Shown: positions 1 to 8,895 of the stretch, one piece after another | Layout of the letters: each line of letters begins with the position of its first letter | Numbering within the stretch: the stretch's first letter is position 1 | Origin: Micromonospora sp. NBC_01796 | GTDB lineage: Bacteria; Actinomycetota; Actinomycetes; Mycobacteriales; Micromonosporaceae | Assembly (NCBI RefSeq): GCF_035917455.1 | Contig: NZ_CP109078.1 | Span: 6,308,001 to 6,372,000 of the forward strand | Length of the DNA: 64,000 nucleotides | Direction of reading: 5' to 3' | Made by a program: the position numbers and the translations under genes | Notes under the pieces: generated by a model | Seen by the model: only the letters and a program-made list of their open reading frames with translations | Databases searched by the model: none | Told to the model about the DNA's origin: nothing

Positions 1-70
1 CGAACAGCCCGATGGTCAGGAAGCCCAGCTTTCGCAGGGGCTGCGAGGGCAGCGGCACAGGGTCCTCCAT
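1..70 (-). CDS. LLM-class flavin-dependent oxidoreductase, N-terminal fragment
   Basis: Reading leftward from an ATG at 70, 23 codons are open to the window edge. The peptide contains PLRKLGFLTIGLF, which matches the first beta strand of luciferase-like (LLM) flavin/F420-dependent monooxygenases, where 'LGFLTIG' is a common N-terminal signature. The rest of the gene lies outside the window. The start is inferred: a GGAC-type purine stretch precedes the ATG but no strong ribosome binding site is present. The identification rests on a short peptide and is tentative. Confidence 0.5.
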   Translation of the reverse strand, partial: MEDPVPLPSQPLRKLGFLTIGLF

Positions 71-753
71 CGTCCGCGGCAGGTCCTGCCGAACGGCAGC
101 ACCGCCTGAGATTCTTGCAGGAGGCCGGCGTACGGATCTCCGTGATCCGGATCATGCGGCAGGCGAGGTTACGGCGATGTGTCCACCGCGTATCGAAGTC
201 GTTCGTTGGATCCGGCTGTGACCCAACTCATAGCTCGTTCCGGATGCCGTTCCGTCGGCCCGTTTCGCCGCACGACGGAATCTCCCTCCTCACAGGAGGT
301 GATGACCCGTCGAACCGCGCGAAAAACGCACGACTACAAACGGTTGCGGTGGGTCTTTGCGTCGCGGCCGGATGCTGCGCCGGGCTTGCGTCCTTGACCT
401 GGCGCGTCGTGCACGGTTGCCGGGTAGGGCGGCGGATCTTGGGGACAGAAAGTAGCGAATCAGAAGATTGGTGATGAGAGGCAACATCTCGCTGTGACCG
501 GCCCGCGCGGACGCGTGGTTGCCCACGGTCACCGCCGGGGTCCCGTGGTCGAGGTCGCGCCCCGTCCGCGTCGGCCGTCGATCAACGAAGGAGTCGCTCC
601 GATCGATGGACCGGGCGGGGAGAGAGATCTACAGTGGCCCGGGTCAACTCGATCAACTGCCTCCCTGCGGCCCCGGCCGGTCACGAGCCGGTCCCCCCAC
701 AGCCGCCGCACCGCGGACGAGGCCGAACGGGAGCGACGTCTTGGAGGTATCCG
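71..753. other. Non-coding region upstream of the terpene operon
   Basis: This stretch lies between the leftward oxidoreductase fragment and the P450 gene. Several overlapping open frames cross it, but none has plausible protein composition or a good start. It holds AGGAGGTGAT at 294-303, a perfect match to the 16S anti-Shine-Dalgarno sequence, yet no start codon lies at the right distance. The only ATG (302) is 2 bp from the AGGAGG core. The promoters of both flanking genes must lie here, but I cannot place them convincingly. Confidence 0.5.
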
Positions 754-2115
754 GTGACTGAGACGGCGTCCGGGGTACGAGCCCGAAGTCTCTCCCTGCG
801 CAAGCTGCCGAGCCTGGTCCGGCATCCGCTGGACGCGCTGGTCGAGGCCGGTAACACGGCGAACGGGGAGATCGTCCGGCTGGGCGTCGGCTCGACCGGC
901 CCCTACCTGGTGACGTCCCCGGACCACCTGGAGACGGTGCTGCACAACCCCGAAAGGTACGTCCGGGAGGGGCTGCTCTGGAACGGGGTGCGGCGGGCCG
1001 TCGGCGAGGCGATCCTGGTCACCGAGGGCCCGATCTGGAAGTCGAGCCGGGACGTGCTGCGTCCACTGTTCACACCGGCGCGGGTGAACACGATGACCGA
1101 CCGGATGGCCGAGGCGATCGGTGACGCGGTCGACGGCCTGGACGAGCCGGCCCGGCGGGGCCTGGTCGTCGACGGGCCGACCGAGCTGGCCCGGATCGTG
1201 TGCCAGGCGACGATGCGGGTCCTCTTCGGCGACCGGATCAGCGTTCCCGACGCGGTACGGATGGTCGACGCGTTCGGCGTGATCGCGACGGAGATGATCC
1301 CCCGGATCGTCGTACCGTGGGCGCCGAACTGGTTGCCACTGCCCGGTGACCGGGCCTTCGCCGCCGCCGTCGCGACGCTCGACGAGATCGTGCTGCCGAT
1401 CATCAGGAGCGTCCGGCAGGCTCCCGACGGCGGCGACGACATCATCTCCGCGCTCTGCGCGCCCCGGGACATCGAGGGCGACGAGGTCACCGAGAAGCAG
1501 ATCCGCGACGACGTGGTGGCGATGGTGTCGACCTCCACCGAGACCACGATCGCGGTGCTGTCCTGGCTCTGGCCGGTGCTGGCCGCGCACCCGGAGGTCG
1601 CCGACCGGCTCTATGCCGAGATCGACCGGGTGGTCGACGGTACGCAGGTACGTCGCGCCCGCGTGCCGGAGCTGCGGTACACCCGGATGGTGCTGGACGA
1701 GTTGCTGAGGCTCTGGCCGGCGGGCTGGTTCATCCCCCGGATGGCGGTGGGCGACGAGGTGCTCGGCGGTACCCGGATCGAGGCCGGGTCGACCATCCTC
1801 GTCAGCCCGTACGTGACGCACCGGATGCGCGCGTTCTGGTCGCGCCCGGACGACTTCGACCCGGAGCGATTCGACCCGGACGGGCCGAAGCCCGACCCGT
1901 ACTACAGCTACTTCCCGTTCGGCGGCGGCCAGCACCGGTGCCTGGGCCAGTACCTGTTCGCGGTCGAGGCCCCGCTGATCATCGCCACCCTGCTGGGTCG
2001 TTTCCGGCCCGAGCTGGTCGGCCCGGCGGACTTCACCCCTCGGATGGGCGCCTCGCTCCGGCCCGCCACCGAGGCGAAGCTGGTGTTCCGGCCGGTTCGG
2101 GCAGTGGCGGCGTGA
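754..2115 (+). CDS. Cytochrome P450, terpene operon
   Basis: Haem-thiolate monooxygenase of about 453 residues, cytoplasmic, expected to oxidise the product of the two cyclases downstream. The haem-binding loop FPFGGGQHRCLG carries the Cys ligand. A K-helix ExxR is present as DELLRLWP, and the PERF motif reads DPERFDP. The I-helix acid-alcohol pair is ETT within STSTETT, so the usual AG before it is replaced. The GTG at 754 is chosen because GGAGG sits 7 bp upstream. A longer open frame to 634 encodes a non-conserved, Arg/Pro-rich extension. The stop overlaps the next GTG (GTGA), implying translational coupling with the terpene synthase. Confidence 0.93.
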   Translation: MTETASGVRARSLSLRKLPSLVRHPLDALVEAGNTANGEIVRLGVGSTGPYLVTSPDHLETVLHNPERYVREGLLWNGVRRAVGEAILVTEGPIWKSSRDVLRPLFTPARVNTMTDRMAEAIGDAVDGLDEPARRGLVVDGPTELARIVCQATMRVLFGDRISVPDAVRMVDAFGVIATEMIPRIVVPWAPNWLPLPGDRAFAAAVATLDEIVLPIIRSVRQAPDGGDDIISALCAPRDIEGDEVTEKQIRDDVVAMVSTSTETTIAVLSWLWPVLAAHPEVADRLYAEIDRVVDGTQVRRARVPELRYTRMVLDELLRLWPAGWFIPRMAVGDEVLGGTRIEAGSTILVSPYVTHRMRAFWSRPDDFDPERFDPDGPKPDPYYSYFPFGGGQHRCLGQYLFAVEAPLIIATLLGRFRPELVGPADFTPRMGASLRPATEAKLVFRPVRAVAA

Positions 2116-3035
2116 CCGCCGTAGCGACGCGGGCGGACGCCACCCGGGACCTCTCGTCCGGCGCGGAACTCGCCGCGATCGGCGTCCTCACGATGGCGGG
2201 GCAGCGCGACCTGACGGAGCGGGTCCGGGCCTATCCGGACCTGTTCGCCGGGAAGCCGTTCGACGCCGCCCTGATCGGTGGGGTCGCGTACGCGACCGCC
2301 TGCAACATGACCTGGGCCACCTCCGCCGAGCTGAGGGTGGCGAACCGGGCGGCGCTGTGGGTCTTCGCCCTCGACTGGCAGGTCGACACCCTCGCGGTCG
2401 CCGCCGAGCAGGTCGACGAGATCGCCGCGAACTGCCTCGCGGTGGCCGACGGTGCCGTACCCGGTCCGGGTTCGCCACTGGCCGGCTTCCTCGCCGACAT
2501 CCGCGACGAGCTGGTCACCGCACCGGCCTTCGCGGCGTACGCGCCGCTGTGGCGGGCCGACCTGCGCCGGACCCTGGCCGCGATGAGCCGGGAGTGGGGC
2601 TGGAAGTCCGCCCGCGCGGCCGGCGAGGAGTCGGGCCTGCCCGACGTCGACACCTACCTGGACGCGGCCGACAACACCGGCCTGTCCTGGGTGAACCTGT
2701 CGCACTGGCTGCGTACGGGCGAGCCGGACTGTCTCGACGTGCTCGACGAGCTGCGGTCGGCCGGCGAGCGGGTGCAGCGGGTGCTGCGGCTGGTGAACGA
2801 CCTCGCCACCTACGACCGGGACGTGTCCTGGGGCGGGGGCGACCTGAACGTACTGATGCTCGGGGTCGACCGGGCCTGGGTGGCCGGGAGGGTCGCCGAG
2901 CTGGTCGACGGATGCCTGGAACTGATCGCCCCGCTGCGGACGAGCTGCCCGCGCGAGGCGTCGTACCTGGCCCGGCAACTGGGGTTCGTCACCCGCTTCT
3001 ACGGCGGCGGCGCCGACTTCTGGGGCCGGCTGTGA
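2112..3035 (+). CDS. Class I terpene (diterpene) synthase
   Basis: A protein of about 307 residues with the hallmarks of an ionisation-type terpene synthase, which binds a diphosphate through Mg2+ and releases it to form the olefin or alcohol. The aspartate-rich region is the divergent DWQVD (D88 and D92), and the second metal site is NDLATYDRD (N229, T233, D237), a conservative NSE/DTE variant. Because a class II cyclase follows directly, its substrate is probably a cyclised C20 diphosphate. The GTG start overlaps the P450 stop and its own stop overlaps the next GTG, so the three genes form a coupled operon. The family call is firm; the product cannot be predicted. Confidence 0.82.
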   Translation: MTAVATRADATRDLSSGAELAAIGVLTMAGQRDLTERVRAYPDLFAGKPFDAALIGGVAYATACNMTWATSAELRVANRAALWVFALDWQVDTLAVAAEQVDEIAANCLAVADGAVPGPGSPLAGFLADIRDELVTAPAFAAYAPLWRADLRRTLAAMSREWGWKSARAAGEESGLPDVDTYLDAADNTGLSWVNLSHWLRTGEPDCLDVLDELRSAGERVQRVLRLVNDLATYDRDVSWGGGDLNVLMLGVDRAWVAGRVAELVDGCLELIAPLRTSCPREASYLARQLGFVTRFYGGGADFWGRL

Positions 3036-4648
3036 CCACCTCCGTCCGCCCCGGCCCGGCTTCCGACTCGAGCGATGTCGCCGGGGACGTCGAGACTCTG
3101 CTCGCCGGTCTGGTCGAGGAGCCGTGGGGCCGGGTCGCGCCGTCGGTGTACGAGACCGCCCGACTGGTCACGCTCGCCCCCTGGTTGGCCGGACACGCCG
3201 AGCGGGTGCGTTTCGTGCTGGCGGCGCAGCGTCCGGACGGTGGCTGGGGTGCGCCGGGCGGCTACGCCCTCGTACCGACCCTGAGTGCGGTCGAAGCGCT
3301 GCTGGCCGTGCTGTGCCGGGATGCGGCGGCCGGTCGGCGGACGATCGGCGAGTCCGACCTGGCGGGTGCGGTGCACCGGGGGATCGCCGCGCTGGTCGGC
3401 TGGCTCGCGGACGGGACGCTGCGGCTGCCCGACACCCCGGCGGTCGACCTGATCGTGCCGGCACTGGTCGAGGGGATCAACCGACACCTCGACGACCCGC
3501 CGGCGAGCCTGTCCGGGTGGCCGACCGGGACCCGTCTCGGGCTGCCGTCGGGGATGAGCCACACGCGGCTGATCGGAGTCCGCCGGCTGATCGCCTCCGG
3601 GGCGGAGGTGCCGGCCAAGCTGGCGCACTCGTTCGAGGTGGTCGGCCCGGCCGCCGGGCTGCCGTCCGGCGTCGGTCCCCTGCGGTACGGCGCGGTCGGC
3701 GCGTCACCGGCGGCCACCGCGGCGTGGCTCGCGGTCGCCGGCCCGGCCGACGGTACGGATGCCGCCCGGCGGTACCTCGAAACGCTGGCACTGCGTCAGG
3801 GCGGACCGGTGCCCTGTCCCACCCCGATCACCGTCTTCGAGCGCGCCTGGGTCCTGAGTGGACTCGCCCGAGCCGGCGTTTCTTTCGCGGCTCGGCCCGA
3901 GCTGGTGGAGAGTCTGGTCTCCGCGCTCGGTCCGACGGGCACGGCCACCGGACCCGGCCTGCCCTCCGACGCCGACACCACCTCGGTCACCCTCTACGCC
4001 CTCGGACGGCTCGGACGGCCGACCGAGCCCGCCAGCCTGTGGGAGTACGACACCGGCAGCCACTTCTCCACCTGGCCCGGTGAGGACGGGGCGTCCATCA
4101 CGACCAACGCCCACGTGCTCGACGCGTTCGGTCAGCACCTGGCGAACCGGCCGGACGCCCAACCGCGGTACCTGGCCGCCGCGTACCGGTTGTCGGGGTG
4201 GCTCGGGGAACAGCAGCACCACGACGGGGCGTGGTACGACCGGTGGCACGCCTCGCCCTACTACGCCACGGCGTGTGCCGTAATGGCGCTGCGCGAGCAC
4301 GGGCGCGGGCCCGGTGTCGCCGGGGCGATCGGCCGGGCCGTCGACTGGATCGCCGCCGGTCAGCGACCGGACGGTTCGTGGGGACGATGGTCGGGGACCG
4401 CTGAGGAGACCGCGTACGCGCTGCACGTTCTGCTGGGGATCGGTACACCACTGCCCGGCGCGCTGCGGCGGTCCGTCCTTAGTGGATACTCGTATCTGCG
4501 GCACACGGCGGGGCGGGATCCGTACCCGGCGTTGTGGCACGGCAAGGACCTGTATACGCCGACGACGATTGTGCGATCGGTCACACTGGCGGCGCTCCAC
4601 TGTGTCACGAGCAGGTCGGATCTGACGTCGTCGCCGGCACCGCGCTAG
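3032..4648 (+). CDS. Class II diterpene cyclase (DxDTT type)
   Basis: A protein of about 538 residues that would protonate and cyclise geranylgeranyl diphosphate without losing the diphosphate. The catalytic acid motif is DADTT (D313, D315), a variant of the DxDD motif of plant and squalene-hopene-type enzymes. The DxDTT form is known from bacterial class II cyclases. QW-like repeats are visible (QRPDGGWG near residue 65 and QRPDGSWG near 445), typical of the beta/gamma alpha-barrel fold. No class I metal motif is present, so it relies on the upstream synthase for ionisation. No GGPP synthase lies in this window. The GTG at 3032 overlaps the preceding stop. Confidence 0.85.
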   Translation: MTTSVRPGPASDSSDVAGDVETLLAGLVEEPWGRVAPSVYETARLVTLAPWLAGHAERVRFVLAAQRPDGGWGAPGGYALVPTLSAVEALLAVLCRDAAAGRRTIGESDLAGAVHRGIAALVGWLADGTLRLPDTPAVDLIVPALVEGINRHLDDPPASLSGWPTGTRLGLPSGMSHTRLIGVRRLIASGAEVPAKLAHSFEVVGPAAGLPSGVGPLRYGAVGASPAATAAWLAVAGPADGTDAARRYLETLALRQGGPVPCPTPITVFERAWVLSGLARAGVSFAARPELVESLVSALGPTGTATGPGLPSDADTTSVTLYALGRLGRPTEPASLWEYDTGSHFSTWPGEDGASITTNAHVLDAFGQHLANRPDAQPRYLAAAYRLSGWLGEQQHHDGAWYDRWHASPYYATACAVMALREHGRGPGVAGAIGRAVDWIAAGQRPDGSWGRWSGTAEETAYALHVLLGIGTPLPGALRRSVLSGYSYLRHTAGRDPYPALWHGKDLYTPTTIVRSVTLAALHCVTSRSDLTSSPAPR

Positions 4649-4673
4649 ATTTCCGCAATCTCATTGTGTGGAC

Positions 4674-4703
4674 TTGAGATGACTTGTCCGATACTGCTAG
4701 CGT
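4674..4703 (+). promoter_or_regulatory. Candidate promoter of the conservon
   Basis: TTGAGA (4674-4679) and TAGCGT (4698-4703) are separated by 18 bp in the 148-bp gap between the cyclase stop and the kinase start. A transcript would start near 4710. This suggests the conservon can be expressed independently of the terpene operon. It is an in-silico call from hexamer match only. Confidence 0.4.
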
Positions 4704-4796
4704 GTCCGCGCACTCCCAAATGACCCGGTCAACGTATTCGGTACGCCGTATCGCCGACATATGAAGACGACCCCAAACCCGGCCTGGGACGGTGTA

Positions 4797-7301
4797 ATGG
4801 CTCCCCGCATTCCTCGCGGCAGCAGCGCGAATCTGCGTACCAAAGTGGTCGCTCTCCTGGTTTCGCTCACGGCCCTGTGGGTGTTCGCCGCGTGGGTGAC
4901 GCTGCGCGAGGGAACGAACCTGCTCTTCGCCCAGGCGCTCAACGTCTACGTTTACGAGCCGAGCGAGCCACTGCTGCAGGGACTCCAGGACGAGCGACGC
5001 CTGTCGCTGGCGTACCTGGGCGCGCCCAAGGCCGCCGGCACGGAGCTGGACGCCGCGCGGACGAACACCCGGAACCTCGCGGCCGAGTTCCGGCAGTCCG
5101 CGCAGGGCCGCCAGGCCGACGTCGCCGGCTCCTCGGAACTCAAGCGTCGGGTCGGCGCGACCGTCGTCCAGCTCGACGAACTGGACACCATCCGGACCCA
5201 GGTCGACGCCCGCACCATCGACCGGGGCGCGGCGGCCGCCGCCTACACCGATGTGGTCGACGGGATCTTCCGCGTCTACGACGCGCTGGGCAGCCTGGAC
5301 GACGAGACGATCGCGACCCAGGCCGCCGCCCTGATCGACCTGAACCGCCAGTACGAGCTGATCTCCCAAGAGGACGCCCTGGTCACCGGCATCCTGTCCG
5401 CCGGGAGGATCACCCCCGCGGAGTCCGCCGAGGTCGCGAAGCTGGTCGGGGCACAACGGTTCATGGGCATCAAGACCGTCAGCGACCTGGAGCGGCGCGA
5501 CCGGGCCCGGTACGACGAGATGCTCGCCGGGGACGCGTTCGTCCGGCTGCACGGCTCCGAGGACCGGTTGATCCTCGGCACCCGGACCGGCACGGCACCA
5601 CCGATCAAGCTCGCCGACTGGCAGGGCGTGGTCGAGCCGGCGTTGCAGCAGCTTCACGACGTCGTGGTCACCGGTGGTGACGGCATCGTCGAGCGCAGCA
5701 CGCCGGGCGCCATCTGGGTGATCGTCCGCATCCTGCTCGCCGCCGTCCTCGGCGCGTTCGCCGTCATCGCCTCGGTCATCGTGTCGGTGACCACGGCCCG
5801 TGCCCTGGTGGCCCAGCTCGAACGACTGCGCGAGGCGGCCCGCACGCTGGCCAATGAGCGGCTGCCCGGCGTGGTCGAGCGGCTCGGCCGGGGGGAGGAC
5901 GTGGACGTCTCCGCCGAGGCACCGCCGCTGGACTTCGGCAACGACGAGATCGGCCAGGTGGGGCAGGCGTTCAACGCGGTCCAGGAGACCGCGATCCGTA
6001 CCGCGGTCGAGCAGGCCGAGCTGCGGCGCAGCGTACGGGACATCTTCCTCAGCCTCGCCCGGCGTACCCAGGCACTGGTCCACCGCCAGCTCATCCTGCT
6101 CGACGCGATGGAGCGCCGGGAGAACGACGCCGAGGAGTTGGAGGACCTGTTCCGGGTCGACCACCTGGCCACCCGGATGCGGCGTAACGCCGAGAACCTG
6201 ATCGTGCTCTCCGGCTCGAAGCCGGGTCGCGCCTGGCGCCGCAACGTGCCGATGGTCGACGTGGTACGCGGCGCGGTGGCCGAGGTCGAGGACTACACCC
6301 GGGTCACCGTGCTCCCCATGGGTTCGGTGGCCCTGGCCGGGCGGGCGGTCGGTGACGTGATCCACCTGCTGGCCGAGCTGATCGAGAACGGGCTCTCCTT
6401 CTCGCCCCCGCACACCGGGGTCGAGGTCAAGGGACAGATGGTGGCGAACGGGTTCGTCGTCGAGATCGAGGACCGTGGGCTCGGCATGACCGAGGAGGAT
6501 CTCGCCGCGGCCAACGACCAGATCGTCAGCCAGCAGGAGTTCAACCTCGCCAACGCCACCCGCCTGGGCCTGTACGTGGTCAGCCGGCTCACCGAGCGGC
6601 ACGGCGTACGGGCACACCTCAAGGAGTCGCCCTACGGCGGTACGACCGCGGTGGTGCTCATCCCGCTCAGCCTGGTCACCGACACCGGCGCGGAGCAGGA
6701 CCAGCCGGAATCGGAGCCGGCCCGCCCGGCGCCCACCGGGGTCGCGCCGAACGTGCGGGTCGGCGCGACGACCGTGGGCGGGGGAGCGGACCACCCGAGC
6801 GCCCCGGCACCGATGTCGTGGGGACCGGGCCCGGCGGTGGCGGACGAGACCGACCCGCCGCCCCCGCTGCCGGCGCGGTCCGCCCGCCCACCGCTGACCA
6901 CCCAGCGGATGGAGGCCCTCATCCCGCACCAACGTTCCGGGTCGAGCCTGTCGCAGGCGTCGCCGGCCGTCGAGCGGCCCGGTGTCCCGGCGGTCGAGGA
7001 CCAGCCGGCGGCGACCACACCGGAGAAGGCGGCCCAGACCCCGTCCGGGCTCCCGGTGCGGGTCCGGCAGGCCAACCTCGCCAAGCCGTTGCAGGACGAG
7101 GACCGGGGTACGCCGGTCGAGGCCGACGACGTCGAGGCGCCGCGCCCGCCGGAGCAGGTCCGCTCGATGATGAGCTCCTACCAGAGCGGCACCAGGCGTG
7201 GCCGCTCCGACGCGGCCCGGCTGACGCACGAGGAGGCGCAGGCGCAGCCCGCTGCGGCTGACGGGGCGGACGACGAACCCCGGGACCAGCCGCGTACGTG
7301 A
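4797..7301 (+). CDS. cvnA: Conservon sensor histidine kinase (CvnA-like, nitrate/nitrite-sensor type)
   Basis: Membrane histidine kinase of about 834 residues. It has an N-terminal membrane segment (KVVALLVSLTALWVFAAWV), an extracytoplasmic helical NIT-type sensor, a second membrane helix (IWVIVRILLAAVLGAFAVI), and a HAMP-like region. The phosphoacceptor area is RRTQALVHRQL and the ATPase N-box reads ELIENGLSFSPP, with a G-box DRGLGM. A long Pro-rich tail of about 200 residues follows. This architecture, followed by roadblock, DUF742 and GTPase genes, defines a conservon, a G-protein-coupled-receptor-like signalling module of actinomycetes. The ATG at 4797 is chosen for a GGGA upstream and usual family length; an in-frame ATG at 4761 is the alternative. 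Confidence 0.9.
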   Translation: MAPRIPRGSSANLRTKVVALLVSLTALWVFAAWVTLREGTNLLFAQALNVYVYEPSEPLLQGLQDERRLSLAYLGAPKAAGTELDAARTNTRNLAAEFRQSAQGRQADVAGSSELKRRVGATVVQLDELDTIRTQVDARTIDRGAAAAAYTDVVDGIFRVYDALGSLDDETIATQAAALIDLNRQYELISQEDALVTGILSAGRITPAESAEVAKLVGAQRFMGIKTVSDLERRDRARYDEMLAGDAFVRLHGSEDRLILGTRTGTAPPIKLADWQGVVEPALQQLHDVVVTGGDGIVERSTPGAIWVIVRILLAAVLGAFAVIASVIVSVTTARALVAQLERLREAARTLANERLPGVVERLGRGEDVDVSAEAPPLDFGNDEIGQVGQAFNAVQETAIRTAVEQAELRRSVRDIFLSLARRTQALVHRQLILLDAMERRENDAEELEDLFRVDHLATRMRRNAENLIVLSGSKPGRAWRRNVPMVDVVRGAVAEVEDYTRVTVLPMGSVALAGRAVGDVIHLLAELIENGLSFSPPHTGVEVKGQMVANGFVVEIEDRGLGMTEEDLAAANDQIVSQQEFNLANATRLGLYVVSRLTERHGVRAHLKESPYGGTTAVVLIPLSLVTDTGAEQDQPESEPARPAPTGVAPNVRVGATTVGGGADHPSAPAPMSWGPGPAVADETDPPPPLPARSARPPLTTQRMEALIPHQRSGSSLSQASPAVERPGVPAVEDQPAATTPEKAAQTPSGLPVRVRQANLAKPLQDEDRGTPVEADDVEAPRPPEQVRSMMSSYQSGTRRGRSDAARLTHEEAQAQPAAADGADDEPRDQPRT

Positions 7302-7357
7302 CCGAACCAGGAGATCGACTCGGCGACCCCTCGCCGACAGGAGACAGAGGACAACGA

Positions 7358-7789
7358 GTGGTGCACAAGACAGCGTCGAGCGCCGACCTGGCCTGGTTGC
7401 TGGATGATCTGGTCGGCCGGGTCAAGCAGGCTGAGCATGCCATCGTCCTGTCCGTGGATGGCCTGCTGGTCGCCCGCTCGAAGGGGCTGGGCCGCGACGA
7501 CGGAGAGCACCTGGCGGCGGTCGCGGCCGGAATCCAGAGCCTCGCCCGGGGGGCCGGGAAGCGGTTCGGTGGCGGCCCGGTGCAACAGACCATCATCGAG
7601 ATGCAGTCCCAGTTCATGTTCGTCACCGCGGCGGGCCGGGGCGCGTGCCTGGCCGTACTCGCCGACGAGGACGCCGACGTCGGGCTGATCGCGTACGAGA
7701 TGGCGATGCTGGTGACCCGGGCCGGCAAGTTCCTCGCCTCACCCGCGCGGGAGCCCGGTGCGGGGTCGTCTCCGGGTGGAGAGAAGTAG
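7358..7789 (+). CDS. cvnB: Roadblock/LC7 family protein (CvnB-like)
   Basis: About 143 residues with a roadblock/LC7 fold, as in MglB. Recognisable segments are DLAWLLDDLVGRV, AIVLSVDGLLVARS and a C-terminal helix around GLIAYEMAMLV. In conservons this protein associates with the kinase and the GTPase, and family members act as GTPase regulators at the membrane. AGAGGA 6 bp before the GTG at 7358 fixes the start; a second GTG follows directly. It is the second gene of the four-gene conservon. Confidence 0.93.
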   Translation: MVHKTASSADLAWLLDDLVGRVKQAEHAIVLSVDGLLVARSKGLGRDDGEHLAAVAAGIQSLARGAGKRFGGGPVQQTIIEMQSQFMFVTAAGRGACLAVLADEDADVGLIAYEMAMLVTRAGKFLASPAREPGAGSSPGGEK

Positions 7790-7795
7790 TCCGCC

Positions 7796-8185
7796 ATGAC
7801 AGGCGCTGGGGGAGGATCCTTGGAGGACCAGTGGGTTGATGACCACGCGGGGCCGGTGGTCCGTCCGTACGCGATGACCCGTGGCCGGACCAGGCCCATC
7901 CGAGGCAGGTTCGACCTGATCTCGCTGGTGCTGGCCATCCGGGCCGACGCTCCGCTGGAGGTCGGCTTCGGACCCGAACACCTCGCCATCGTCGGCCTCT
8001 GCCAGCGGACCCAGTCGGTCGCCGAGGTCGCGGCGCACCTGAATTTGCCCCTGGGCACCATCCGCGTACTGCTCGGCGACCTGCTCGAGCGGCACTTCGT
8101 GGAGGTGCGGGAACCCCGGCCGGCGACCGCCCTACCGGACGACAGCGTATTCGAGGCAGTGATCAATGGACTACGAGCACTCTGA
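7796..8185 (+). CDS. cvnC: DUF742 protein (CvnC-like)
   Basis: A 129-residue DUF742 protein, recognised by VRPYAMTRGRTRP near residue 22, the segment FDLISLVLA and a winged-helix-like part (TQSVAEVAAHLNLPLGTIRV). Its exact function in conservons is unknown; it is reported to interact with the other Cvn proteins. The winged-helix look suggests nucleic-acid or protein contact, which is inference. It lies 6 bp after the roadblock gene and overlaps the GTPase gene by 20 bp. Confidence 0.93.
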   Translation: MTGAGGGSLEDQWVDDHAGPVVRPYAMTRGRTRPIRGRFDLISLVLAIRADAPLEVGFGPEHLAIVGLCQRTQSVAEVAAHLNLPLGTIRVLLGDLLERHFVEVREPRPATALPDDSVFEAVINGLRAL

Positions 8186-8774
8186 CGCATCCGCCGGTGG
8201 CCGTGGGCTGCCGACCGCCTTCAAGATCCTGATCGCCGGCGGGTTCGGGGTGGGCAAGACCACCATGGTCGGCGCCGTCAGCGAAACCGGACCGCTCCGT
8301 ACCGAAGAGGTCCTCTCCGAGCAGGGCATCGGGATCGACGACATCTCCGGTGTCGAGGCGAAGACCACCACCACCGTGGCGATGGACTTCGGCCGGATCA
8401 CGATCAACGACGATCTGGTCCTCTATCTGTTCGGCACGCCGGGGCAGGACCGGTTCTGGTTCGTCTGGGACGAACTGGCCCTCGGTGCGCTGGGCGCGGT
8501 TGTCCTCGCCGACACCCGCAGGCTGGCCGACTGCTTCCCCTCGATCGACTACTTCGAGCGGCAGGGCACCCCGTTCATCGTCGCGGTGAACTGCTTCGAG
8601 GGTGCCCGCCGGTACGAACTCGAAGAGGTCCAGCTCGCGCTCGACCTCGACCCGGACGTACCGGTGATGCTCTGCGACGCCCGGCAGCGGCAGTCCGGCA
8701 AGGAGGTCCTGATCGCGCTGCTGCGCAAGGCCATGGAACGCCGGGACCGGGACCGCGCGGCGGCGGGCCGCTGA
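8166..8774 (+). CDS. cvnD: Ras-like GTPase of the conservon (CvnD-like)
   Basis: Small GTP-binding protein of 202 residues. The Walker A motif is GGFGVGKTT, the G3 motif is GTPGQDRF, and a guanine-recognition region reads VAVNCFEGA, with the NKxD motif degenerate as in other conservon GTPases. It is expected to cycle between GDP and GTP at the membrane with the roadblock protein and histidine kinase. It ends the operon; a GC-rich hairpin follows before the convergent amidohydrolase. Confidence 0.93.
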   Translation: MDYEHSDASAGGRGLPTAFKILIAGGFGVGKTTMVGAVSETGPLRTEEVLSEQGIGIDDISGVEAKTTTTVAMDFGRITINDDLVLYLFGTPGQDRFWFVWDELALGALGAVVLADTRRLADCFPSIDYFERQGTPFIVAVNCFEGARRYELEEVQLALDLDPDVPVMLCDARQRQSGKEVLIALLRKAMERRDRDRAAAGR

Positions 8775-8833
8775 CCGTCAGCCGGACACGGGGGTGGGCA
8801 CCGAGCCGCCCGCACCTCGACCGAGCCGTGCCG

Positions 8834-8872
8834 GCGGGCCGGGCCACGACTTCCCGTCGCGACCCGGCCCGC
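8834..8872. terminator. Hairpin between convergent genes
   Basis: Arms GCGGGCCGGG (8834-8843) and CCCGGCCCGC (8863-8872) form a 10-bp perfect stem with a 19-nt loop between the conservon and the leftward amidohydrolase. There is no U-tract. It could serve both strands. Confidence 0.5.
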
Positions 8873-8895
8873 ACGGTCCCGGGTGGGGCCGGTGC

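Noticed and set aside
294-303. Perfect Shine-Dalgarno sequence AGGAGGTGAT, suggesting a small gene
   Set aside because: No start codon lies 5-10 bp downstream, and the ATG at 302 is inside the motif; the 31-codon frame from it has no coding character.
634-753. Upstream extension of the P450 to an ATG at 634
   Set aside because: The extension is non-conserved and Arg/Pro-rich, and a well-placed GGAGG precedes the GTG at 754.
4605-7229. 874-codon open frame on the minus strand across the histidine kinase
   Set aside because: High-GC antisense shadow: His/Gly/Arg/Asp-rich, no family motifs, and it lies opposite a complete conservon kinase.
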